Below are positions 30,416 to 40,988 of a stretch of 64,000 nt of DNA, piece after piece. Position numbers and translations under genes: made by a program. Below the pieces are notes generated by a model. It was not told the origin of the DNA, ran no database searches, and saw only the letters and a program-made list of their open reading frames with translations. Source of the DNA: JAFALK01 sp036500605 (lineage in GTDB: Bacteria; Pseudomonadota; Gammaproteobacteria; Burkholderiales; Burkholderiaceae_C); assembly GCA_036500605.1 (NCBI GenBank), contig DASYBU010000024.1, positions 1 to 64,000 on the forward strand. The letters are read 5' to 3'. The stretch's first letter is position 1. Each line of letters starts with the position of its first letter.

Positions 30416-31285
30416 ATGACAAGCAACGAGCTCACTTTCTCTTTCGGGGGCGCTGGCAAGCCCGTCCATCGTGTCGGTTACGGGGCCATGCAATTGGCGG
30501 GGCCGCGCGTGTGGGGCCCGCCGCGCGACCGCGCCGCGGCGCTTGAGGTCTTGAGGCAGGCCGTGGCCCGCGGTGTCAACCACATCGACACGAGCGACTA
30601 CTACGGACCGCATGTCGTCAATGAGCTGATCCGGGAGGCGCTGCATCCTTATCCCGACTCGCTCACGATCGTGACCAAGGTGGGCGCTCGCCGCGCGGAA
30701 GACAAGAGCTGGCCGGCGGCGCTGTCGCGAAGCGAATTGACCGGCGCGGTCGATGACAACCTCCGGCATCTGGGCTTGGAGACGCTCGATGTCGTGAACC
30801 TGCGCGTCGGCTCGCCGCGCGGCGTGGACAAGGCCTCGATCGCGGAGCCGTTCCAGGTTCTTGTTGAACTGCAGCAGCAAGGCTTGATCCGCCACCTGGG
30901 TCTGAGCAACGTCACGCCGGAGCAGGTGGCCGAGTGCCAGGCGATCGCGCCGGTGGTCTGCGTGCAGAACCTGTACAACTTTGCGAATCGGCAGGACGAG
31001 GCCCTGATCGATTCGCTGGCTGCGCAGGGCATCGCGTATGTGCCGTTCTGTCCGCTGATGGGCATCGCTCCCGAGCAGGCTGCAAAGCTGTCGCAGATCT
31101 CCGCGGGCACCGGGGCCACGCCCACGCAGCTCGTGCTGGCGTGGATGTTGCGGCGCTCGCCCAACATCCTGCTGATTCCGGGCACGTCTTCCGTCGGCCA
31201 TCTGGTCGAGAACCTGGACGCCGGCAAGCTCCCGCTGCCGGCGTCGGTATGGGCGCAGATGGATGCGCTGTTCGCGAGGCCCTGA
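30416..31285 (+). CDS. Aldo/keto reductase
   Basis: The 289-residue NADPH-dependent oxidoreductase is of the AKR superfamily. It shows GYGAMQLAGP, NHIDTSDYYGP (catalytic Asp and Tyr), IVTKVGAR (catalytic Lys), LGLSNVTPEQ and a C-terminal IPGTSSVGHLVENL NADP-binding segment. The usual active-site His appears displaced, the corresponding strand reading VVNLRVGSP rather than LxxxHxP. That is seen in the YajO/oxidoreductase subgroup near MarR or LysR regulators. The substrate is probably a small aldehyde or ketone. The start ATG 30416 was chosen because the upstream frame is not protein-like. It is likely repressed by the divergent MarR protein. Confidence 0.87.
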   Translation: MTSNELTFSFGGAGKPVHRVGYGAMQLAGPRVWGPPRDRAAALEVLRQAVARGVNHIDTSDYYGPHVVNELIREALHPYPDSLTIVTKVGARRAEDKSWPAALSRSELTGAVDDNLRHLGLETLDVVNLRVGSPRGVDKASIAEPFQVLVELQQQGLIRHLGLSNVTPEQVAECQAIAPVVCVQNLYNFANRQDEALIDSLAAQGIAYVPFCPLMGIAPEQAAKLSQISAGTGATPTQLVLAWMLRRSPNILLIPGTSSVGHLVENLDAGKLPLPASVWAQMDALFARP

Positions 31286-31296
31286 CCGGGCCGAGC

Positions 31297-32646
31297 TTAG
31301 AACAGCGCCGCGGCGGCAATGCTGTCGCGTGCGGCCTTGTTGAGGCGGATCTGGTAGTCCAGCGTCGTGATCTGGTCCTGCACCGTCACGCCCAAGGGAG
31401 TGGAGACCCAGTAGCTGCCGCCGAGCTTGACGCCGTCCTTGATCAGCGAGCCGGTGTAGACATTGCCGTTCAGCTGGAAGTAGATGCGGTACTCAGGTGC
31501 CGAGCTCTGCGTGGCCGAGATGGGCCGCGGCGCGGTGGCCACCCAGACCGAAACGCCTTCAGCCGTGCTGACCGTGCCATCCGCGAGGTGGTAGGTCGTG
31601 CCGTCGCTGTTGGAAGTGATGCCGGTCGTGAGCGCCACCTGCAGCGTCGTGGCGGTGGAGCAGGCCGAGATGTTGGCGTCCGTGGTGGTGGTGTGGCAGT
31701 CGAAGGCGGTGTAGCGGTCGCCCTTGTTGACGGCGTCATACCGGATGTAGGCCGAGCCGCTGGCGTATGCCGCCGTGGAGTTCAGCAGCCCGGTGTTGGC
31801 GAAGAGGGAGTTGTACCAGTGCGCCATCTCGAGCGGCGTGCTGCCGATCGTGCCGCTCAGCGCCACGGAGGAGAAATTGCTGCGCGTTTCGCTGAGAGCC
31901 ACGGTGGTGCCGTCGCTGGCGAAGGAATCCACCTGCACCGCGCTGCCCACATAGCTGATGCGCCGGGCGGACAGCGTCTGCGGCACCAGCACGATGGCAC
32001 CTGCCTTGAGCATGCGGGTGGGCGGATTCAGCTTCAGCGCCAGCGTCGTGCTCAGGTTCTGGGGTGTGGTCTCGGCGTTGGTCTGCGGGCCGTTGGTCAA
32101 CGGCGAGATGATCGTCGTCGCCGTTTCCGAATAGGCGTAATGCGTGCCGCTGACCTCACCGCCAGTGGGAGCGAGGTTCCAACGCAGCTCGACGCTGCCG
32201 GTGCCGGGCGCGACATTCAAGCTCTCGAAGGCCAGTTGGTCGGCGCTGAGGATCAGGTTCAGTGGCGCGGCGAGGCTGGTCGCGCTGCCCTGGGCGTTGG
32301 TCACGACCACGCTGAACTTGGCGCCGTTGTCCGTGTACGCCGCATCGCTCACGGTGTAGCTGGACGAGGTGGCGCCGCTGATGGCCGTGCCGTCGCGGCT
32401 CCATTGATAGCTCAGGTCGCTGCCGGTCGACGCGAAGGTGAAGGTGGCCGAGCCGCCGGTCAGCACCGGTTGGCTTTGCGGCTGGGCCGTGATGACCGGC
32501 GCGGTCTTGACCGGCACGGGTGGCGCGGTGACAGGCGGTACGACCGAATCGAATTTTGGGTCACCCGAACCGCCACCGCCACAGGCGGCCAAAGCGCCGC
32601 TCAGCAGGACGCAGGCGCCGCCCCGAACCAGGTTCTGGAAAGTCAT
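31297..32646 (-). CDS. Ig-like domain lipoprotein
   Basis: The 449-residue product has a lipoprotein signal (LSGALAAC, lipidated Cys22) followed by a Gly/Pro-rich tether. An immunoglobulin-like domain (about 45-130: TGGSATFTFASTG, YQWSRDGTAI, VVVTNAQGSATS) is followed by a larger Thr/Ser-rich C-terminal region of unknown type. It is probably anchored in the outer membrane, facing the periplasm or surface, with an adhesion or carbohydrate-interaction role (inference). The ATG at 32646 was chosen for the lipobox spacing. It converges with the aldo/keto reductase, with 11 nt between stops. Confidence 0.75.
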   Translation of the reverse strand: MTFQNLVRGGACVLLSGALAACGGGGSGDPKFDSVVPPVTAPPVPVKTAPVITAQPQSQPVLTGGSATFTFASTGSDLSYQWSRDGTAISGATSSSYTVSDAAYTDNGAKFSVVVTNAQGSATSLAAPLNLILSADQLAFESLNVAPGTGSVELRWNLAPTGGEVSGTHYAYSETATTIISPLTNGPQTNAETTPQNLSTTLALKLNPPTRMLKAGAIVLVPQTLSARRISYVGSAVQVDSFASDGTTVALSETRSNFSSVALSGTIGSTPLEMAHWYNSLFANTGLLNSTAAYASGSAYIRYDAVNKGDRYTAFDCHTTTTDANISACSTATTLQVALTTGITSNSDGTTYHLADGTVSTAEGVSVWVATAPRPISATQSSAPEYRIYFQLNGNVYTGSLIKDGVKLGGSYWVSTPLGVTVQDQITTLDYQIRLNKAARDSIAAAALF

Positions 32647-32866
32647 TGTCAACGCGCTCCCTGTATCCATGCCGAGGCATGAATGCATTTTGATTTTTGG
32701 ATGTTGCCGAGCCTGGGCTCGTGCCGCGCGATTTTGTACGAGGGCATCGTGCCCGCTGCCGGACTTCGCGATGCTGTTGTACGGAGGCCGCACTCGCTTG
32801 CCAATTCGTACACGATTCCGGTGGAGCGTCGAACGGTCACAATCGCGGCAAATTCACAATTGATCC

Positions 32867-34816
32867 ATGCCTGCCGTATTCAGCAAACGGATTCGTATCG
32901 CCGAGTGGACGGGCCTGGTGTCCGTTCTGCTGGTTGGCACCGGCATTTTTCTCGTGCCGGTCTTTCAGGAGCGGGGCGCCCTGGTGGCGCGCGAGACCGA
33001 GCGGCTGCAGGCCACCACCCAGGTCATCCAGCAAGGCTTGAGCCGACAGCTGATCGCCACGGACCGTGCGATCAGCAATGTGTGTGACGACGTTGCCACC
33101 TGGAAGCAGCAGCAGCAGCACGGCGGCTGGGAGATCGCGGCCCAGCGCCTGAAGGCTTTCGCGGAGGCCATGCCGAGCGTGCGCAGCATGCTGATCATCG
33201 ACAAGCAGGGCAATATCCTGGCCAGCGGCGCGATCGACGGCATCCGCATGCCGGGCAAGGTGAACGTGTCCAGCTCCGACTATTTCCAGACCGTGGCCCG
33301 CCATCCGGATCGCTACACGCTGTACGTCAGCGCGCCCTTTATGTCGAGGGCGGGCGCCTGGACCTACAACCTCGCTCGCGCCGTGTTCACGCCGGACGGC
33401 GAGTTCGACGGTCTCGTGGTCTCCACGGTCAATCTGGTGGAGTACCAGCTGCTGATGGCTTCGGCCCGTTCGGTCGGCGATGAGTTCGTGGCGATCATCC
33501 ACGGCCAGGGCCTGCAGATCATCGTCGAGCCCGCGGGCATGACCGTTGAAGGCACCAACCTGGCCGTGCCGGGCACCTTCTTCACGCGGCACCTGCAATC
33601 GGGCCAGCTGAGCAATGTGATGCGGGGCACGACGTCCCTTGCCACGACGACACCGCGGATCGTCGCGCTGCGCACGATCCAGCCGCCCGAGCTGCACATG
33701 AACCATCCCCTGGTGGTGCTGGCCGGGCGCGATGAGGACACTTTGCTCCTGCCCTGGCAGAACATGGTCCAGAGCCGTGTCGCGATGCTGGTGTTCGTGT
33801 GGCTGCTGGCGGTGTCGGGCCTGATCGCCTACCAGCGCAGCCGGCGCCGCGCCTTGGCCGAGATCCAGTCCGGCGCGCGCCAGATCGACCAGCTGTTCGC
33901 CTCCAAGCTCAGCCTGCTCTCCGTCCTGGACCCGCAGGGCCGGTGCATTCGTCTCAGCGCGGGCTGGTTCGAGCTGATGGGCTGGAAGATGGAGGAAGTG
34001 ATCGGCAAGCAGAGCCTGGAGCATTACACGCACCCCGACGACATGCAGATCATCCGGCAGGTGCAGGAGCAGCTGAACAGCACGGGGATCGTGCAGCCCA
34101 CGGTCTGCCGGATCCGCGACGTGCAAGGCCGCTACCACCACATCAAAGGCCATCTGCAGGTGCTCGGCGGGCGCATCTATCTCGACGCCCGCGACGTGAC
34201 CCAGGAGCTTGGCGACCAGCAGGCCCTGCACGAGCTGAACCAGCAGCTGCAGGATTCCAACCGACGCCTGCAGCAGAAGGAGGCGCTGCTGCTCCACGCG
34301 GCCCACACCGATGGGCTGACCCAGCTCGCCAACCGGCGCCGCTTTGACGAGGAGTTCCAGCGCGAATGGCAGCACGGCATGCGCACGCAGCAGCCGCTGA
34401 GCCTGGCGATCGTCGACCTCGACCACTTCAAGCAGTTCAACGACTACTACGGCCACTTGGCCGGCGACACCTGCCTGCAGGAAGTGGCCAAGGCGATGCA
34501 GGCCTGCATGGGCCGCGCGCATGACCTGCTGGCACGCTACGGCGGCGAGGAGTTCGTGGTCCTGCTGCCCAACACGGGCGAGGCCAATGCGATCAAGGTG
34601 GTCGAGCGCCTGCGTCAGGCGGTGGCCGAGCTCGGCATGGTGCATGCCAACTCGCCGACGGCGCCGTACATAACCCTGTCCGTCGGCGTCAGGACGGTGG
34701 TGCCAGGGCCTGAGGGTTCACCCGAAGCCATGCTGCGTGCGGCCGACGAGGCGCTTTATCAAGCGAAAGCGCAGGGTCGCAACCGCATGCGCGTGGCCCC
34801 TGACGCCGCGCAATAG
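32867..34816 (+). CDS. Membrane diguanylate cyclase (sensor-PAS-GGDEF)
   Basis: The 649-residue product has a transmembrane helix (about 13-33), a periplasmic Cache-like sensor (about 40-300), a second helix (about 305-325), a PAS domain (about 345-450), a coiled coil, and a GGDEF domain (about 480-640). The active-site motif GGEEF is intact (559-563) and an RxxD inhibitory site (RAHD, 550-553) sits exactly five residues before it, so the enzyme should make c-di-GMP from two GTP with product feedback. The Cache sensor suggests response to an extracellular small molecule. It is transcribed alone, divergent from the lipoprotein gene. The start ATG has only weak ribosome-binding sequence. Confidence 0.92.
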   Translation: MPAVFSKRIRIAEWTGLVSVLLVGTGIFLVPVFQERGALVARETERLQATTQVIQQGLSRQLIATDRAISNVCDDVATWKQQQQHGGWEIAAQRLKAFAEAMPSVRSMLIIDKQGNILASGAIDGIRMPGKVNVSSSDYFQTVARHPDRYTLYVSAPFMSRAGAWTYNLARAVFTPDGEFDGLVVSTVNLVEYQLLMASARSVGDEFVAIIHGQGLQIIVEPAGMTVEGTNLAVPGTFFTRHLQSGQLSNVMRGTTSLATTTPRIVALRTIQPPELHMNHPLVVLAGRDEDTLLLPWQNMVQSRVAMLVFVWLLAVSGLIAYQRSRRRALAEIQSGARQIDQLFASKLSLLSVLDPQGRCIRLSAGWFELMGWKMEEVIGKQSLEHYTHPDDMQIIRQVQEQLNSTGIVQPTVCRIRDVQGRYHHIKGHLQVLGGRIYLDARDVTQELGDQQALHELNQQLQDSNRRLQQKEALLLHAAHTDGLTQLANRRRFDEEFQREWQHGMRTQQPLSLAIVDLDHFKQFNDYYGHLAGDTCLQEVAKAMQACMGRAHDLLARYGGEEFVVLLPNTGEANAIKVVERLRQAVAELGMVHANSPTAPYITLSVGVRTVVPGPEGSPEAMLRAADEALYQAKAQGRNRMRVAPDAAQ

Positions 34817-34936
34817 AGCCGGTCCTGCGCCTCGCATACTGCGTGAAGATTCACCGCACTGGCTGGTGAAGTCACCAATCGACGCGGGGAGAGCCAGCCC
34901 AGAGAATCGCCGCGAAATACAGCAGGGAGTGCCTGG

Positions 34937-35458
34937 ATGAGTGAAGCAGTAGACCCGCGGTTTGCGCCGCCGGTGGCTCATGTTGAGGATGTGGCGGCGG
35001 AGCAGGGCGGTGAGGCGGAACTGGCCTCGCGCTGGATGCGGTACTGGGGTGTGACCGTTGACGGAATTGTGACTGGCGGCATATTTCTCATCTTGAAGCA
35101 GTTGCCGTCGATCGGGAGTCTGGTCAACGGGGCCGATGGTGACCCTGCCGCGTACTGGGCGCTGCACCCGGCTGCATTTCTCATCAGCTCGGTGCTGTTC
35201 TTGCTGATCAATGGTTGGCCGCTGCTGACTCGCGGGCAGACCCTCGGCAAGATGGTTTGCGGCACGCGCATCGTGCGCATGGATGGTTCACGCGTGGACG
35301 CTGGTCGGCTGCTGTTGCGCCAGGGCCTGACCCTCCTGACCAAGCTCCTGACCGGCGTGTCGCTGCTCTACAGCCTGATCGATTCCCTGATGATCTATCG
35401 CTCCTCGCGCCGCTGTCTGCACGACACGATCGCCGACACCAAGGTCATCAAGCTCTGA
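34937..35458 (+). CDS. RDD-family membrane protein
   Basis: The 173-residue product has four hydrophobic helices, with the RDD-family landmarks RYWGVTVDGIV and GQTLGKMVCGTRIVR followed by the last helix and a short basic end. RDD proteins are integral membrane proteins of mostly unknown, sometimes ion-transport-like, function. GGGAG lies upstream of the ATG. It is the first of eight genes running in one direction to 42367 with overlaps or near-overlaps throughout, an operon known as the MoxR/DUF58 membrane-stress-type cluster. Confidence 0.83.
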   Translation: MSEAVDPRFAPPVAHVEDVAAEQGGEAELASRWMRYWGVTVDGIVTGGIFLILKQLPSIGSLVNGADGDPAAYWALHPAAFLISSVLFLLINGWPLLTRGQTLGKMVCGTRIVRMDGSRVDAGRLLLRQGLTLLTKLLTGVSLLYSLIDSLMIYRSSRRCLHDTIADTKVIKL

Positions 35459-36297
35459 GCCGCTCTCCCACATCCGGCGCCCTCGGCGCCCCCGAGGCCT
35501 CCGATGTCTCCGTCGGGGCAGAGCGTTACGCGCAGATCGACACCCTCGCCGTCGTCGAGACGCCCGAGGGCATCGGCCTGTCGCTGCGGCCCGCCGGCCT
35601 CGTGCCGCGGAGCATGGCCTTCCTGCTCGATCTGCTGATCCGCGGCGTGATCGACACCGTCATCTTCATCGTGGCGGGCCTGATTCCGCACATGGGCGAG
35701 GGCGTGGCCCTGATCGGTGCGTTCGAGGTGGAGTGGCTCTATCCCGTGTTTTTCGAGCTGGCCCGCTCCGGTGCCACGCCGGGCAAGCGTTCGCTGGCCC
35801 TGCGCGTGGTGATGGACACGGGCCTGCCGGTCACGCCGGCCGCTTCGTTCACACGCAACCTGCTGCGCACGGCGGATTTCCTGCCGCTCGCCTACGGTTT
35901 CGGCATCCTCTCGCTGCTGCTCAACCGTGATTGCAAGCGGCTCGGTGATCTCGCGGCGGGCACGCTGGTCGTGCATGACAAGGCCGTGGTGCTGCACGAC
36001 GCTCCGCCGCATGTGGAGGGCCTCGCGCCGGCCCGACTCCTGAGCATGCGCGAACAGGCCGCCATCCGTTCCTGGGCCGGCCGCGCCAAGCGGCTCACGC
36101 CCGCGCGATACGAAGAACTGGCGAAGCTGGCGCTCAGCGTGCTGCCGCCCAAGACGGCAGAGACGCAGAACCGCAGCCCGGCCGAACGGCTGCTCGGCGT
36201 CGCGCAATGGTTGATGGGCCGCCGTGAATCGAGCGCCGGAACAAGCACGACTCCGAGCACGACTCCAAGCACGACCAGCAAGGAGTCGCGACCATGA
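35455..36297 (+). CDS. Second RDD-family protein, apparent CTG start
   Basis: The product is about 280 residues. The conserved part begins at IDTLAVVETPEGIGLSLRPA, then PRSMAFLLDLLIRGVID, SGATPGKRSLALRVV and RLGDLAAGTLVVHDK, all RDD-like. It has helices around residues 45-70, 80-100 and 130-155, and a C-terminal soluble domain with a Thr/Ser repeat tail. No ATG, GTG or TTG lies between the previous stop and the conserved start. A CTG at 35455 overlaps the previous stop as CTGA, exactly where an ATGA overlap would be, so non-canonical initiation is proposed. An ATG much further upstream inside the first RDD gene is the alternative. Its stop overlaps the next start by 4 nt. Confidence 0.6.
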   Translation: MSRSPTSGALGAPEASDVSVGAERYAQIDTLAVVETPEGIGLSLRPAGLVPRSMAFLLDLLIRGVIDTVIFIVAGLIPHMGEGVALIGAFEVEWLYPVFFELARSGATPGKRSLALRVVMDTGLPVTPAASFTRNLLRTADFLPLAYGFGILSLLLNRDCKRLGDLAAGTLVVHDKAVVLHDAPPHVEGLAPARLLSMREQAAIRSWAGRAKRLTPARYEELAKLALSVLPPKTAETQNRSPAERLLGVAQWLMGRRESSAGTSTTPSTTPSTTSKESRP

Positions 36298-37280
36298 CGC
36301 CGATGCGCTTTGAAGAGCTGTACGCGCCCATGTGGAACGAGTTCAGCGAAGAGCTGCGCCGCGCTCAGGACGGCAAGCCGGTCGACGGCGCGCTGCTGGC
36401 CGCGCGCTACCGGCGGGTCTGCGAGCAACTGACGCTGGCCCAGTCGCGCGCCTATCCCATCCACCTGACCGCACGGCTGGAGACGCTGGCGCAGGACGCG
36501 CACCAGATCATCTACCGGCGCCAGGATTTCGGCCTGGCGCGGCTGGCACGGCTCCTGCTCGTGGACCTGCCGCAGGCGGTGCGGGCGCAGCGCGCCTACG
36601 TGCTCGCCTCGGTGCTGCTGTTCGTCGTGCCGACCGTGCTGGCTTATCTGTTCGCCCTGCATTCGCCCGACTTCATCCTGCGCATCGTCGATGCAAAACA
36701 GGTGCGCAACTTCGAGAGCATGTACGCCGATGGCAAGGGCCAGCTCGGCCGCATGATCGACGCGGGCGGTGACTGGAAGATGTTCGGCTTCTACATCTTC
36801 AACAACATCGGTGTGGGCTTCCGCTGCTTCGCGGGCGGTATCTTCGGCGGCATCGGCAGCGCCTTCTTTCTCATCTTCAACGGCCTGCTCGGCGGTGCCG
36901 TGGCGGGCCATTTGCAGCGCGTCGGCCTGGGCCACAACTTCTGGCCCTTCGTCGTCACGCACTGCGCTTTCGAGATCACGGGCATCGTCCTGTCCGGCGC
37001 GGCCGGGCTGCGGCTGGGCCTGGCGTGGCTGATGCCGGGGCGCCTGGGCCGCGTCGAATCGCTGCGCAGCGCAGCGGGCGAGGCCATGCTGCTGATCTAC
37101 GCGACGATCTTCTTGCTCGTGCTGGCCGCGGGCTTCGAGGCCTTCTGGTCGTCGGCCGCGTGGATCGCGCCGCCCGTCAAGTTCGGCGTGGCGGCGGTGT
37201 GCTGGTCGCTGGTGTTCGGCTGGTTCAGTCTGGCGGGCCGCAAGGGCCTCAATCCTCGAAAGGCCGTCGATGCGCGTTGA
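36294..37280 (+). CDS. SpoIIM/DUF95-like membrane protein
   Basis: The 328-residue product matches the stage II sporulation protein M family (DUF95): an N-terminal helical soluble part (to about 95) and several membrane helices. The core includes FNNIGVGFRCFAGGIFGGIGSAFF, a GLLGGAVAGHL segment and HCAFEITGI. In non-sporulating bacteria this family is regularly encoded beside RDD, MoxR and DUF58 genes and is thought to act in membrane integrity; the mechanism is unknown. It overlaps the preceding gene by 4 nt (ATGA) and the next by 11 nt. Confidence 0.85.
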   Translation: MTPMRFEELYAPMWNEFSEELRRAQDGKPVDGALLAARYRRVCEQLTLAQSRAYPIHLTARLETLAQDAHQIIYRRQDFGLARLARLLLVDLPQAVRAQRAYVLASVLLFVVPTVLAYLFALHSPDFILRIVDAKQVRNFESMYADGKGQLGRMIDAGGDWKMFGFYIFNNIGVGFRCFAGGIFGGIGSAFFLIFNGLLGGAVAGHLQRVGLGHNFWPFVVTHCAFEITGIVLSGAAGLRLGLAWLMPGRLGRVESLRSAAGEAMLLIYATIFLLVLAAGFEAFWSSAAWIAPPVKFGVAAVCWSLVFGWFSLAGRKGLNPRKAVDAR

Positions 37281-38016
37281 AGGCCTGGCGCTCGCCCTGC
37301 GCCCGCGCAGCATGGGCGAGGCTTCCGATCTCGGGCTGGCGCTGGTGCGCCGGCATGCGCGTTCGATCTGGCGCACCTTCACGCCGGTCTATCTCGTGGT
37401 GGCGGTGCTCGCGCTGTGCGCGGTGGACAGCGTGGGTTGGCTGCCGATGTTCATCGTGTTCTGGCTCAAGCCCTGGCTCGACCGCAGCCTGCTCTTCGTG
37501 ATGGCGCGTGCGGTGTTCGGCGAGCCCACGCGCTTTGCCGATCTGTGGCACGCGCGGCGCCATGTGTTCGGCGGGCAGCTCCTGCGCACGATCTTCTGGC
37601 GGCGCTTCTCGCCGTGGCGCTCGTACACGCAGCCGATCGAGCAACTGGAAGCCCAGCGCGGCAGCGCGCGGCGCAGACGCGCCAAGCTGATGCTCAATGA
37701 CAACCGCGGCGCGGCCACCGCCTTGCAAGTGGCCTTTGCGCATGCCGAGGGCGCGCTGACCTACTCGCTGATGGCGCTGATCTGGTGGTTCGCGCCGGAC
37801 GGTACAGGCGCCAATGTCTGGGACTGGTTCTGGCATCCGGGCCAGCACGAAGCGGGGCAGCTGGGCCTGAGCCTGTGCCTGTCGGTGTCGTACATGGCGA
37901 TCGTGCTGTTCCTCGAACCGTTCTACGTGGCGGCCGGCTTTGCGATGTACCTGAACCGCCGCGTGGTGCTCGAGGCCTGGGACATCGAACAGGAGTTCCG
38001 CCGTGCGTTTGCGTGA
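37270..38016 (+). CDS. Membrane protein of the MoxR cluster, unknown
   Basis: The 248-residue product has hydrophobic segments at about 38-58, 65-82, 155-175 and 190-225 and Arg-rich loops. It has no enzyme motif. Its position between the SpoIIM-like and DUF4129 genes, with 11-nt and 14-nt overlaps on either side, places it in the same complex or pathway. The start ATG at 37270 lies inside the end of the preceding gene. The family is not recognised by name. Confidence 0.7.
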   Translation: MRVEGLALALRPRSMGEASDLGLALVRRHARSIWRTFTPVYLVVAVLALCAVDSVGWLPMFIVFWLKPWLDRSLLFVMARAVFGEPTRFADLWHARRHVFGGQLLRTIFWRRFSPWRSYTQPIEQLEAQRGSARRRRAKLMLNDNRGAATALQVAFAHAEGALTYSLMALIWWFAPDGTGANVWDWFWHPGQHEAGQLGLSLCLSVSYMAIVLFLEPFYVAAGFAMYLNRRVVLEAWDIEQEFRRAFA

Positions 38017-38770
38017 ACTGCTGGCCTTGTCGTTGACGGCGATGGCCTGCATGGGCGCGTGCGCGCAAGCGGAGCCTGCGGCATCTTCACCGAATGACGC
38101 GGCGCAGGAAGCGCCGGTCATGACCGTGCAAGCGGTCGAAGCCGCGGCCTCGGCCGTGCGCGCCGATCCTTTGCTGCCCGGCCGCGAGAAGACGCGCTCG
38201 CTGCGCTTCAAGCAGCACAAGAAGGACGACAAACCCCAGCCGGATCCCGACCTGGGCTGGTGGTCCGAACTGCTTGGCAGCTTCTCGGCCGGGGCGCGCA
38301 TCGCGGTCTATCTGGTCGGCGCTGCGCTGTTGATCCTTGTGCTGCTGCGCCTGCGCGATTGGCTGCTGCAACGCGACGGCCTGGGGCCGGCCGCGGCGCC
38401 GTTGCCGGCTCATGTGGGCAGCCTCGACATCCGGCCGGAAAGCCTGCCTGCCGATATCGGCGCGGCGGCGCGAGCGCTGTGGCAGCGCGGCGATCTGCGG
38501 GGTGCGCTGTCCTTGCTTTATCGCGGCGCCTTGTCGCGCCTGGTGCACCAGCACGGCGTGCCGATCCGCGCGGCCAGTACCGAGGGGGAATGCCTGGCGC
38601 TGGCTTCCCGGCGGATGGCCGTCGCACCGCAAGCCTATCTGGCGCAGCTCGTGAGCTGCTGGCAGGCCGCGGCCTACGCGCACCGAATGCCCGCGGAGCA
38701 GGACCTTGAAATGCTCTGCGCCGGGTTCGATGCGGGGCTCGCCCTCCATCCGGTCGGGAGTGCCGCATGA
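38003..38770 (+). CDS. DUF4129-type membrane protein
   Basis: The 255-residue product has an N-terminal signal-like segment (to about 24), a charged linker, one transmembrane helix (about 98-116) and a C-terminal cytoplasmic domain that resembles DUF4129 (GDLRGALSLLYRGALSRLV, ALASRRM, AHRMPAEQDLEMLC). DUF4129 proteins accompany MoxR/DUF58/transglutaminase genes. It starts at GTG 38003 with AGGAG 7 nt upstream. It overlaps the previous gene by 14 nt and the next by 4 nt. Confidence 0.75.
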   Translation: MRLRELLALSLTAMACMGACAQAEPAASSPNDAAQEAPVMTVQAVEAAASAVRADPLLPGREKTRSLRFKQHKKDDKPQPDPDLGWWSELLGSFSAGARIAVYLVGAALLILVLLRLRDWLLQRDGLGPAAAPLPAHVGSLDIRPESLPADIGAAARALWQRGDLRGALSLLYRGALSRLVHQHGVPIRAASTEGECLALASRRMAVAPQAYLAQLVSCWQAAAYAHRMPAEQDLEMLCAGFDAGLALHPVGSAA

Positions 38771-39998
38771 GTCGCGACACCGTCTGGCGCGTGCTCGCCG
38801 TGCTGGCCGTCCTGCTCGGCGGCTGGTGGATCCAGGCCAACACCGAATGGGTGGACGTGGAACAAGCACGCCCGGCGCATGGCGAGGCGCGCGAGCACCC
38901 GACCTACGCGCTGGAGCACCTGATGCGCCGGCTCGATCTGCAGGTGGAGCGACACGAGGAACTCGACCGCCTTCCCCCCGAAGGCGCGCGGCTGCTGCTG
39001 CTGTCCCGCGATTGGGACGTGATCCCCGGCCGCGCCGAGCAGCTCCATCAATGGGTGCTGCGCGGCGGGCATCTGGTGCTGCTGGAAGGCGCCGAATGGG
39101 GCGAAAGCAAGCTGGAGTCCTGGGTGCCGATTTATGCGCCGCAGCGCACGCGCAAGGAAATCCAGGAGGCTGCGGCTGCGGCAAAGGCGAAGGCTTCGGC
39201 GGCTTCTTCCGCGCGTGACGAGGACGATGATGACGACGACGAGGCTCAGTCCAAGTCAGCCCCGCCCGCCCAGGCCACGCCGCTCTCCGAGCACGCCACC
39301 TTCAAGACCTGCATCAGCTTCAACACGAGCGTGCAGCTCAAGACCAAGCCCGGCGTGGCGTCGAGCTGGACCATGCACTACCCCGAGGGCATGGAAATGC
39401 TGCGGGTGGCGCGAGGCCAGGGCAGCGTCACCGTGCTCAACACCTGGCCGGTCAGCTTCTACAACGACAACGCGCTCCGCTGCGAGAACCCGCTGCTGCT
39501 GGCCGAAGCGCTGCAGGCGCGTGCCGGCGCGACGCTGTGGATCTACCTGAACGAGAAGCGCGAATCCTTGATCCCCTGGCTGTGGCACCAGGGCTGGATC
39601 GCCATCACGCTGGGCCTGCTCGCCTTGGCTGCGGCGCTGTGGCGCGGCGCGCTGCGCTTCGGGCCGCGCGTGGCCAAGGCGGCGCGGCACCGGCGTTCGA
39701 TCGGCGAGCAGGTGCGGGGCACCGGTGCGTATCTGCACGCGCATGGCGGCGAGGCGCTGGTTGCGGCGCAGCGGCGCGCGCTTGAAGACGCCGCTGAAAA
39801 ACACATCCCGCGCTACCGCCGCATGCGCTCCGAAGTGCGCGAGCAAGCCATCGCCAAGGCCACCAATATCGATGTGGTGGATCTGGCCGTGGCGATGGGC
39901 ACGCAACTCTCCAGAGGAGCGCAGCTGACAGCGCGCCTGCAACTGATGGAAACGGCCCGGCGCCGGCTCACTCAATCTGAAAACGAAAGATCGCAATC

Positions 39999-40002
<4 letters not shown>
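38767..40002 (+). CDS. DUF4350-domain protein
   Basis: The 411-residue product has an N-terminal membrane helix (about 7-24), a DUF4350-like domain (LLLLSRDWDVIP, VLRGGHLVLLEG), an unusual acidic run of Asp/Glu (about residues 150-160) within a low-complexity Ala/Lys/Ser insert, and a second helix (about 278-295), then an Arg-rich cytoplasmic tail. DUF4350 resembles glutamine-amidotransferase-like folds without visible catalytic residues. Its start and stop overlap the neighbours by 4 nt each. It is likely a structural part of the MoxR-dependent complex. Confidence 0.78.

Positions 40003-40987
<985 letters not shown>

Positions 40988-40988
<1 letters not shown>

Noticed and set aside
32837..34645. 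Minus-strand open frame of about 600 codons
   Set aside because: Lies opposite the diguanylate cyclase, which has full sensor, PAS and GGEEF motifs; the antisense product has no recognisable fold.
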